A DNA stretch of 64,000 bases from Tridacna crocea (lineage: Eukaryota > Mollusca > Bivalvia > Cardiida > Cardiidae): assembly GCA_943736015.1 (NCBI GenBank), contig OX031060.1, forward strand, positions 2,748,001-2,812,000, in the 5' to 3' direction. Every line of letters begins with the position of its first letter. The stretch's first letter is position 1. This document shows positions 55,208 to 64,000 of this stretch, one piece after another. The translations under genes were made by a program, and so were the position numbers. The notes beneath the pieces were generated by a model. It saw nothing but the letters and a program-made list of their open reading frames with translations. It had not been told where the DNA came from and made no database searches.

Positions 55208-55445
55208 AGAAATCGGGTCCGCCGTGGCTCAGTGGTAAAGTATAGGACTAGTAACCTGGAGGCCTTGGGTTCGAGCAGCACTAGCCCCAATAGGTTTTTC
55301 GTAGGAGTGTCCTTGGGCAAGACACTACAGAGCCTTAGCCTACTTCTGGTCAAACCCAGGAAAAAATGAGTATGTGAGCAGTCGTCGTGATATGGCTGCA
55401 ATAATGTTAAAAGCCGTGTAAAGCACCAATCAATCAATCAAAAAA
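55208..55445 (+). mobile_element. tRNA-derived SINE (second family)
   Basis: Head with A box GTGGCTCAGTGGTAAAG and B box GGGTTCGAGCAGC, body CTTGGGCAAGACACTACAG, tail (AATC)n at 55426-55440. Confidence 0.75.
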
Positions 55446-55794
55446 TCAAAAGAGAAAAGGCAGAGACCAGCTGATTTGATATACTTTTTTTCACGTTGAA
55501 AAAACACCTCGTCACAGCTATTGACTGTGTAATACCATTCAAAGAGGTGTGCAGAAAGCAGATAATCTCAAATCCCTTAGGCTGCTCAGCACGACTTTAC
55601 TGACATGTTGCGGACTGAGAAGTCGTTAGGGACGAGTAACCTTTCCTTTTGTGACACTGTTTTAACGCCCTTAATGTATTGCCCTATAACTAATGTTGAT
55701 TATTCGTCCAAGCCGCCTATTAAAAATTCCAAGACATTTATAATCTTGTTGATATATTTAAGTGAGTTGTCTACAGAAACCTAAAATTTGGACA

Positions 55795-56134
55795 AGTCTA
55801 GACTCTAGTCCTCTGATGAGGATTCTAGACTCTAGTCCTCTGATAAGGAGTCTAGACTCTAGTCCTCTGATGAGGAGTCTAGACTTTAGTCCTCTGATGA
55901 GAAGCAAAGACTTTAGTCCTCTGATGAGGAGTCTAGACTTTAGTCCTCTATAGAGGAGTCTAGGCTTTAGTCCTCTGATGAGGAGTCTAGACTCTAGTCC
56001 TCTGATGAGGAGTCTAGACTTTAGTCCTCTGATGAGGAGCCTAGACTTTAGTCCTCTGATGAGGAGTCCAGACTCTAGTCCTCTGATGAGGAGTCTAGAC
56101 TTAAGTCCTCTGATGAGGAGCCTAGACTTTGGCT
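55795..56134. repeat. 27 bp minisatellite (about 13 units)
   Basis: The unit is TCTAGACTCTAGTCCTCTGA followed by TGAGGAG. Each contains the inverted pair TCCTC/GAGGA and could fold as a string of short hairpins. Confidence 0.9.
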
Positions 56135-56157
56135 GTTAAGTGCAACTCAAGGACCTT

Positions 56158-56226
56158 GAACGGACAATGTAGATTAAGATCAAACTTCACAGAACGTGCA
56201 GTCTAATCTGAATCTACATTCTCCGT
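56158..56226. repeat. Hairpin repeat A
   Basis: ACGGACAATGTAGATTAAGA to AATCTACATTCTCCGTT. Confidence 0.74.
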
Positions 56227-56655
56227 TAAGTACCTTTTTACTAGTAAAACTTTTTTAAAAGTTCTTACTATCGGCTTGAAAGTTTCATTTTATTCATTTA
56301 GCAGGATAATATTTTTTAAAAAAAAAAGCTGATTTTTTTTTCAACAACAGCAACAAACATCAGGAACAAATAAATAGTTGCACAAGCAATAGCGACATAA
56401 CTGGAATACTATTTAAAAGAAAAATAGACCCAAAACCAAACAAGCAAATACATCGTCAAATATATTCATTTTTTCTTTTTCTTTTCTCGGCAGGCGTCAA
56501 CCTAGCAAATGAATTAATAGCCCAAAACATACGTTGAAAAGATTTTCCTTTTATGTTAAACCATGATGTTCGTTTGATCCATAAAAGTTGATCGTATCAA
56601 GTATTGCCATGATATCATTAAATTTAAGCCTTGTTGTCATAGACGATGTGTCTCC

Positions 56656-56887
56656 TTAACCCATTACCACACAATCCCTACTTTTGACGCCCCTGAGAAA
56701 GAAGCCTTTAGAAAACATTGTGGGAAAAGGAGAAAATGCTGGTAACCAGCATTTTCTCCTTTTCCAACAATGTTTTCTACCCTTTACAAAACAAAAAATT
56801 TTGAATTTTCAGTCACTTTTATTTTGTCGTCTGCAAATGCTTTCAATTTGGGCAAGCTTAAAATACTGTCGTTTGGTAATGAGTTAA
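56656..56887. mobile_element. TTAA MITE, complete
   Basis: TTAACCCATTACCACAC to TTTGGTAATGAGTTAA. Confidence 0.87.
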
Positions 56888-57317
56888 TTATGTCGATCAA
56901 AGTTTAAAGATGAAACTTCACAGCTAGAGAGTAAAAACACGTTGTTAAAACTTTATAGTGTGTAGAATCTAGTCAGCTGTGTAAACATCGATAAAACCCT
57001 ATATAAGGTGTACAGGATAAAGAAAATCGGGGATTTGTTGTCGATTTCAGACCGGAAACAAAACAACCACATTGATGTCTTTGATAGCCTCAAGAAAATG
57101 AATTGTATATTCTATGCATCGTGACCTGTGCAACCTTGCGGCCGTCAGGGGGAAAAATTGAAATCAAGGTACTAAAATTATTGTAGTTTCATAAAGTTAA
57201 TCAAGATCAAGTCAGTTGGGGAAAAATGGTGGATGAAAACGAGTATCTCTCACCGATTCGAAAATTTATTGCAGTTTTGGTCAAGTAACTTACCCTCATC
57301 AGAAATAATGGTCTGAT

Positions 57318-57519
57318 CAGGGTCCCTATTCACAAACCATTCTTTAGAGCATTCTTTGTCTTCTTCTGCAGGATTTTCTAACTGTGAAAGTAACAGAACT
57401 TCTGACTGGCTAAACCAAATGGTTTAGCCAATCAAAAGTTCTGTTACTTTCACATTGACAAAATTTTGAAGAATAATACTAAGAATCTTCTTAAGAATGG
57501 TTAGTGAATACCGACCCTG
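57318..57519. mobile_element. Palindromic MITE, family F, inside 31 bp array
   Basis: Ends CAGGGTCCCTATTCAC and GTGAATACCGACCCTG; array units continue on both sides. Confidence 0.8.
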
Positions 57520-57965
57520 GACTGATTAGAAATCGCGGTCAGGTAACCTTAACCAATCAGAAATAATGGTCTGGTAGCCTAGACCAATCGGAAATGATGG
57601 TCTGGTTGCCTGAATCAATTGGAAAGCCTGTTCTCGTAACCTGATACAATCAGAGGACATATTATCATAACCAGTACCGATAAATAATTTAACTGGTGAC
57701 AAAAACAAATCAAAAATCTTGGTATGATGACCTGAACCAATTCGAAATCCTGGTCTGGCAACGTGAACCAATTCGAAATCCTGGTCTGGCAACGTGAACC
57801 AATTCGAAATCCTGGTCTGGCAACGTGAACCAATTCGAAATCCTGGTCTGGCAACGTGAACCAATTCGAAATCCTGGTCTGGAAACGTGAACCAATTCAA
57901 ATTCCTGGTCTGGTGACATGTACCAGTATGAAATCCTGGTCTGGCAAAGTTAACAATTAGAAATA

Positions 57966-58167
57966 CAGGGCCCGTATTCACCAACCATTCTTAAGACCAT
58001 TCTTTGCGTTATTCTCCAGAATTTTCTACATTTGTAAGTAACACAACTTCTGATTTGTTAAACCATTCGGTTTAGCAAATTAGAAGTTGTTTTACTTACA
58101 AATGTAGAAAACCTTGGAGAATAAGACGAAGAAAATTCTCAAGAATGGTCGGTGAATACAGGCCCTG
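57966..58167. mobile_element. Palindromic MITE, family F, second insertion in 31 bp array
   Basis: Ends CAGGGCCCGTATTCACC and GGTGAATACAGGCCCTG. It splits an array unit at the CCTGG of the unit. Confidence 0.82.
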
Positions 58168-58827
58168 GTGTTGGAAAAGTAAACCAATAAAAAATCCTGG
58201 CCTGGCAACGTTAACCAATTAAAAATCCTGGTCGGGCTACGTAAAACAATCAAAATCCTGGTCTGGCAACGTGAACCAATCAAAAATCCTGGTCTGGCAA
58301 TTTGAACAAATCAGAAATCCTGACATGGAAGTTTGAAGCAGTCAGAAATCTTGGCAATGTGACCTGTACCAGCGAGAAATCCAGGTATGGAAACCTTTAC
58401 CGATCAGAAACCCTGGTATCGCAACTTGAAGCAATCTGAAATCTTGGCCTTGTGACCTTACCAGTGAGTAATCCTGATCTGGCAACGTGAACCAAGCAGA
58501 AATTTTGTTCTGGTGAACTGTACCAATGAGAAATCCTAGTCTGGCAACGTGAACCAATCAGTACATCAAATATCAGACTACTTCTGATCGTCCGAAAAGA
58601 CAAGCAAAGTAGCGTTTGGCGCCGAAAGGGTTAAATAAATTCAATATTTTTATATGAACTTTGAACTGTGACAAACTTTCCCTTTTTCTAGATAATCGTT
58701 ACAAAATTCTATCTCTTCAGTCAATAGTCATTCATATAATAGATATGTACTCACGTGGTCAAACGACAAAGATGCTTGATTTGCTGGTACGGCGATCGCA
58801 GTAATTGTTATATAGTGTAACTTGCGG

Positions 58828-58893
58828 ATAGTGTAGGATCAAGATCGGACTGCACAAACCGTGCAGTCTGATCTTGGTTCTACACTGTCTGCA
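58828..58893. repeat. Hairpin repeat A, near perfect
   Basis: GCGGATAGTGTAGGATCAAG to GGTTCTACACTGTCTGC. Confidence 0.78.
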
Positions 58894-59084
58894 AAAGCGC
58901 GTCTATTTGATTAAAAAATCAACAATATTTTCATGCTTAAGAGCAAACTAGAAAGCTTTTTGGGTTTCAAACGCAAGCTAAATGCAATGTGTGTTTCATC
59001 AGATTTCACTATTTTTCCGTCATCTATCAAAAAACGTAGAAAATAAAATGATGAATGAGACTCCGACGCAAAGTTATATGGCTT

Positions 59085-59330
59085 GCAACACGCGAAAGCG
59101 GGCATTTGGACATTTGCGTAAAGTTCCGTTTCGGATCAGCCTGCGCGGACCGCAGGCTAATCCAAGACGTCTCTTTACGACTACATTAGATTTTTTGCTG
59201 CAATAGACTTGCGCACAATAGAAAATTACATATAAACGAAAAGTGCCGTTTCGTAACAGTCTGCGCGGACTGCGCGAACAGATCCGAGACAACACTTTAC
59301 GCATTCGTCCGAATGCCCCTTTTTCACATA
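59085..59330. repeat. Interspersed repeat C, second two-hairpin copy
   Basis: Starts GGCTTGCAACACGCGAAAGC and ends near CATTCGTCCGAATGCCCC. Confidence 0.7.
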
Positions 59331-59469
59331 TATCAGAGAAAAGCCCTACAGTTTACTTTACCAATATCCAGCTAAATAGGTAAAATAAAACTTTCAAGCA
59401 CATAGTAAAAACCGTAAGATTGCTATTTCAAAGGAATTTTTTTTGGGGGGTGGAAAACATCTCCTTATC

Positions 59470-59537
59470 GGACAGGGTAGATCCAAGATCAGGCTGCATG
59501 TTCCGTGCAGTCTGATCTTGATCTACACTATCCGAAA
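59470..59537. repeat. Hairpin repeat A, near perfect
   Basis: TCGGACAGGGTAGATCCAAG to CTTGATCTACACTATCCGA. Confidence 0.78.
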
Positions 59538-59799
59538 AATGGTGTTTGAGTCGCTCTTAGCTGGTAAGGGTTAAAAAAACACATCAAATGGAGCGTTTTG
59601 TTTGTGTAAGAATTAAAAAGGTTAAAAATTTATCAAAGATAGGGTTTCTCCTTTTTAGATTTGTAATGTGAAAAGAAAAATTTCGTTTTTGTTCAGTAAT
59701 TTTAGTAATTACCGACCTCTTTCTCACGAGCTAGCTGGTCAGACATTCAAAATCTTAAAATTATAGTTGGGTCACTGACTGAACTACTTTGGACTAAAC

Positions 59800-60062
59800 A
59801 TTGAAGCCGAACCCCATAGCTCTGTCAAAAACAATCCAAGGGCACCTGAATCCAGGGTCGCAAGCTCGAATATCGGTTCTTTCCAACTCTTTCCGAGAAC
59901 TGGTGATGATCAATGCGAGAGAGATTTATATTTTCTTTTACCATTGAACTTCGTGTCGACTATGTTTATATGGGAAAGCAGTCAGTGGCTTCGAAAGAAT
60001 GATTTGAAAAATACTGGTACACGGAACTACAAGAGTTGTAGCTCTGGCCGTCCTGACGAGTC
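59800..60062 (+). repeat. Diverged SINE body
   Basis: GTCAGTGGCTTCGAAAGAAT and the following TACTGGTACACGG match the body of the 8455-8735 SINE loosely. The tRNA head is eroded. Confidence 0.45.
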
Positions 60063-60069
60063 AAATAAT

Positions 60070-60337
60070 ATGTGACCCATCACACAAAAAGGGACCTTCT
60101 AAGAACTGCGAAAAGCGTGATCCTGCACGGTCGGACTGCGCGAATTGCGCAGGCTGACCAGGATTGACACCTTTCGCTTTAATAACATTTTCTGTATGAA
60201 AAGTTAACATTGTACCTAGTTATACAATCATTTTTGAATTATCAACTTAAATTGACCTGCACTATATCGTTGATCCGTTTTCATCTAATTGATGTAAAGA
60301 ATACCCAGATGGTTCCTTTATGCGTGATGGGTCATAT
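60070..60337. mobile_element. TIR element L, second copy
   Basis: ATGTGACCCATCACAC to GCGTGATGGGTCATAT; internal sequence collinear with 49994-50256. Confidence 0.76.
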
Positions 60338-60430
60338 ACTTAAAACGGCATCTAATAGCAAGCAGAAAAAGAAAAAAAAAATAATGGTATAGGTGAATCG
60401 CTTAAGTACTGAAACAAATCTGTCGCATAG

Positions 60431-60640
60431 TTAACCCATTACCACACAATCCCTACTTTTGACGCCCCTGAGAAAGAAACCTTTTGAAAACACTGTGGGA
60501 AAAGGAGAAAATGCTGGTAACCAGCATTTTCTCCTTTTCCCACAGTGTTTTCTACCCTTCCCAGAACAAATTTCAATTTTTCAGACACCTTTATTTTGTC
60601 GTCTGCAAATGCTTTCAATTTGGACAAGTCTATTATTTTC
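60431..60640. mobile_element. TTAA MITE, right end truncated
   Basis: TTAACCCATTACCACAC and a perfect centre; the sequence breaks off after GGACAAGTCTA. Confidence 0.8.
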
Positions 60641-61059
60641 TTGTGTTAGTTTATTTGGGGAAGTGTGGATCAAGATCAGAGAACATAAAAACTAACCTTG
60701 ACTCTATACTGCCCATTATTTAAAGGGATCAAGTGAGTGTGAAAATTATTCCTAACTTTGCCATCTATTTATGTATTTTTTTTTTAATTTATATAGATAG
60801 CATAAACATCGCCATATGCAATTTTACGTGAGAGGACAGAATACTAAATGCAGAATACTAAATATAATTATCGAGAAAAGGATAAAATTTTAATGTTCAT
60901 GTGTAGTAGTAACACCCACCCACCCACTCACACACACCCATCCGCCAAACTGCTTTCGCGTGTCACCTGCTATGTACATGTCGAAATATATCCTCGCAAA
61001 ATTTAACACGATGAAACTTTGATTCACAAAATAACAATGTGGATCAAATCAGGTTTTAC

Positions 61060-61235
61060 AGCATTCACTCTTTACGAAATGACAGCATCTTAGACTTGTC
61101 TAAAATTCAGAGAATATACAGACAGCAAATTGAATGTGGCTCAAACGATAATATTTTCTTCGAAATAGTACTGAACATTGTGGGAAAGGGAGAAAATGCT
61201 GGTCACCAACATTTTCTCCCTTTCCCACAATGTAA
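61060..61235. repeat. TTAA MITE, partial
   Basis: Central palindrome AAATGCTGGTCACCAACATTT with arms GTGGGAAAGGGAG/CTCCCTTTCCCAC. Confidence 0.6.
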
Positions 61236-61777
61236 TTAAAAGTGTTGTTGGATAAAGAAGAAAGCGTTACCGTGAAGCTTAATGAATAATGTTTACAAGA
61301 TTAAAAGAACAAAATTGAATATTTCATGAACTTAAGCATTCTATTTACATCTCATTGATTTAATTTGATAATTAATTCGCCCACGTTCTTCCCCTTTCAG
61401 TTCAGCTGAATTAGCCTTGTGACAAACGATTTCCGTGTTTTATAACCCACAGGGACAGAGGCTGTTGCAAAATAGAAACTATGCCTACGGAGGGAAGAAA
61501 ATAATGCCAGTAACCAGCAATTTACTCCCTCTTTACAAAATGTTTTTTACACGCTCAAATATGAAGAAATTCAATTTTATGAACTATCTTCTAAATATCT
61601 CGTGTGCAAATGTTTTATGCATAGAAAAATCTATTGAAATATTTTATTTTTGTCAGCTGCCATTAAGACTGTTGTTTCTTAAACATGTAACTAGAAAAGA
61701 GGAATGGCCGAATCTAAGTTGTGATGTTTAATGCATGGAAAAATCCACCGAATATGTTTCAATTTTTTCAGCTGCCA

Positions 61778-62006
61778 TTAACCCTTTCCCAAACAATCCC
61801 TGGTTTTTACAACCCCGAGATATACGCCTTTTGGAAACATTGTGGGAAAAGGAGAAAATGCTGGTTACCAGCAGCATTTTCTCCTTTTCCCACAATGTTT
61901 TCAACCCTTCACAAAACAAATTTTAATTTTTGAGTTGCGTTTATTTTGTCGTCTGCAAGTGCTTTCATTTTGGACAGGTCTAAAATTTTGTTTGGTAAAG
62001 AGTTAA
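61778..62006. mobile_element. TTAA MITE, complete
   Basis: TTAACCCTTTCCCAAAC to TTTGGTAAAGAGTTAA; GCA is duplicated in the centre. Confidence 0.85.
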
Positions 62007-62645
62007 GACTGTTGTTAACGAATGATTTTCAAAAAGGTCCACCTCTACCTCTCTCTGTCTCTCTTTTTGTCTCTCTTTCTCCAGCTTACTCACCAATTTT
62101 TGTATGTATATGTTTTTTTTTTTTTCTTTTTCTCATTTTCTTTATTTCTGTCATGTGGATGTTATTGCTTTGGAAAGGGACTCTATAAGCTCTTATCAGC
62201 TTTCGTCCCAATCCATTTGTATGTTTATATATACAATAAAATATGTTTAAATCTAAGACTGTTGTTTCTAAAACATGTAACTGGAAAAGAGGAATGGCCG
62301 AATCTAAGTTGTGAGAACTTGTGGTCAGAACGCTTTGCCAATGTACATGCGTCATTCTATGTACTAGAGTTTTAACTTTTTGTTTATGTATTGCTCTTGT
62401 TAACATACACGTGTATATGGCAATAACATATGTTTAATCTTAAACTGGAAAAGTCTAAAATTTTGTCGTTTGGTAAAGACTTTAATAACAATAATAAAGA
62501 CAAAATTTTCATATTAAAACCATATGTAGATAACATTGTAAATGATGCTCAAATGATGTTTTTTTGTCAGGAAAGTGGTAGATAATTGTAAAAAACGTTG
62601 ACTGATTTAGAATCAATCATGTTTTTCGTCTATGATCAAAATGTT

Positions 62646-62745
62646 ACTTAACTCATTACCAAACGACAGTATTTTAGGCTAGTCCAAATCGAATGCATTT
62701 GCAGACAACAAATTAAAAGTGACTGAAAATTTGAAATTTTTTGGT
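62646..62745. repeat. TTAA MITE, left part
   Basis: TTAACTCATTACCAAACGAC to GAAAATTTGAAATTT, then it runs into a different repeat (TCATAGTGGAAATAGC). Confidence 0.6.
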
Positions 62746-63139
62746 TGAAATACTAAATGTCATAGTGGAAATAGCCGTTTTCTATTACGGGTCCACTACC
62801 TTAAGACCTCTAGAGAAACAAGCCATTGAAAGTTTTCACGGTGACAAAATGAAGGAAATATCTGCTCTTACACCTGCAAGTAGTTATCTCTCTTATCCTA
62901 CGCTGAAACTTAAAGAAAAGTACGATCAGCCCTTAAGGACGTGCAAGCTGATCTTTATCTTCTCTTTGTATATTGTATTAAACGTAAAAGATAAGAACTG
63001 TTTACTATACTGTAGTGTCAGCCCTTTAGAAAGGACCTGCCAATGTCTAATTTATAAGGCACTTCGGCTGGCATAGTTATATCCAGTCTAAACGCTTAAC
63101 AGTAACATAGAAGACAGGCAGAAATTCGAATAGCGTTAT

Positions 63140-63375
63140 TACCTTTTTACCACACAATCCCGACTTTCATCGACCCTGCATGAGAAAGAAGCCTATAGAA
63201 AACATTGTGGGAAAAGGAGATAGTGCAGGTAACAAGCATTTTCTCCTTTTCCCACAATGGTTTTACTCTTATCAATAGACAATTGCACCATTTGAGCCAC
63301 ACTAAAATTCTCGTATGCATGCAAATGCTTTCAATTTGGACAGGGCTAAAATTTTGCCGTCTGGTAAAAGGTTAA
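63140..63375. mobile_element. TTAA MITE, nearly complete
   Basis: ACCTTTTTACCACACAATCC to GTCTGGTAAAAGGTTAA. Confidence 0.75.
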
Positions 63376-64000
63376 GGTGATGACGGCTCGTCAATGGCGG
63401 TACCAGAACGACTCTCTCGCCAACCGGGATCACAGCCTTCGGTCTTTATTTCTTAAGTTCCTTTTTACCATACAGTAACCATCCTCGGATACCCCGGGGT
63501 CTCCCTATTTGCTACGCTACATCGACCCCTGGGACAATTGACTAATAAAACTTTGAATCAGCCGCTGAAAATCGATACGAAACGTCATAGCGTACAGTCC
63601 ACTCGCCCATCACAAAATGATGATGGAACCAATGAAAAGCCAGCATTCGGCCAGCGGTAAAGCGAGGGAAATTCAATTAATTGTCCCAGGATGTACAGTA
63701 ACAGGCAGGTAACTGGTCGGTAATTGTTATTTAATCTGGCTGGCAGCTCACTAACCGGCCATATCAGGACAACTACTCCCCAATATTCGAACCGTAGACC
63801 TTCCGCTCCGTAGAGAGATCTCCCTAATCATTTAGCCACGTACACTCTTTAATTCTAATGAGTAAGCTTTTTCTTTAGGTTATTTAATCAATAAGTGGAT
63901 TATAAACTAGAGCAGACGCGTCGTGAAAACAAATGGTCTAGCCCAGAGCGAATACAAAAAGACCCCTTTCAGGCCACATCAGGTTTTTTCTTAGTTTAGT
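63376..64000. other. Unresolved, possibly retroelement-derived end region
   Basis: Less AT-rich than its surroundings. On the minus strand it has a tRNA-like head, GGACAATT boxes at both 63531 and 63680 and AATAAAG near 63450. No coding frame. Confidence 0.35.
63780..63842 (-). repeat. tRNA-like head of a SINE or LTR, minus strand
   Basis: On the minus strand: TGGCTAAATGATTAGGG (A box like) and GGTTCGAAT (B box like), spaced as in a tRNA. Confidence 0.45.

Larger units (their letters stand above)
57270..58565. repeat. 31 bp minisatellite, interrupted twice by one MITE family
   Basis: The unit is about AACGTGAACCAATTCGAAAT then CCTGGTCTGGC. It is near-perfect at 57725-57900 and diverged at both edges. 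Palindromic MITEs interrupt it at 57318-57519 and 57966-58167. Confidence 0.88.

Noticed and set aside
55795..56134. Hammerhead ribozyme array (CTGATGAG core in each unit)
   Set aside because: The conserved GAAA partner and the three-stem layout are missing; only the CTGATGA part matches, as part of a simple hairpin unit.

Overview
The window looks like nuclear DNA from a bivalve mollusc, possibly a venerid clam. This is inference from style. Exons are small and separated by long AT-rich introns with GT/AG junctions, there are no bacterial-type operons, and the repeat load is very heavy: TTAA-flanked palindromic MITEs, hairpin repeats around GATCAGACTGCA, tRNA-headed SINEs, LINEs and minisatellites. 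No species assignment is possible without a search.

Three host genes can be assembled exon by exon with matching intron phases. (1) Plus strand, 2318-6112: a 249-residue four-pass membrane protein of the claudin/PMP22 type, three coding exons. (2) Minus strand, 21395 down to 11184: a 196-residue secreted GM2-activator-like lipid-binding protein (ML fold), four coding exons, with a 5.9 kb LINE inside intron 1. (3) Plus strand, 31744-40033: a 542-residue type I membrane protein with a signal peptide, an eight-cysteine ectodomain, one membrane helix and a long acidic tail that ends in four 40-residue tyrosine-motif repeats. I do not recognise its family. A fourth gene is represented only by what looks like a 3' terminal exon on the minus strand (44680-45115).

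Mobile DNA by region. 3268-3797 is a 530 bp LTR miniature (TRIM type) whose two 207 bp LTRs each carry a tRNA-like Pol III promoter; it sits inside an older MITE with a 4 bp target duplication. 14101-19965 is a near full-length LINE with an SGNH-esterase/zinc-knuckle ORF1 and an endonuclease/RT ORF2, also nested in a MITE. 23096-26320 is an older, decayed, poly(A)-tailed LINE that itself contains a MITE. More than 40 copies or fragments of one TTAA-flanked MITE family (piggyBac-like ends, perfect central palindrome) are scattered over the window, along with at least eight other repeat families.

Tandem arrays: a 41 bp minisatellite of about 70 units (35018-38497), which appears to be an amplified copy of the exon 3/intron 3 splice junction of gene 3; a ~93 bp array (41733-42200); a 66 bp array (51275-52306); a 27 bp array (55795-56134); and a 31 bp array (57270-58565) interrupted twice by the same palindromic MITE.

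The most unusual points are the splice-donor-derived minisatellite, the tRNA-bearing miniature LTR element, the LINE whose two ORFs share one frame across a single UAG with no start codon for ORF2, and the uncharacterised repeat-tailed receptor. The host genes show no evident shared pathway; a membrane protein, a lysosomal/secreted lipid-binding protein and a putative receptor simply lie near each other.
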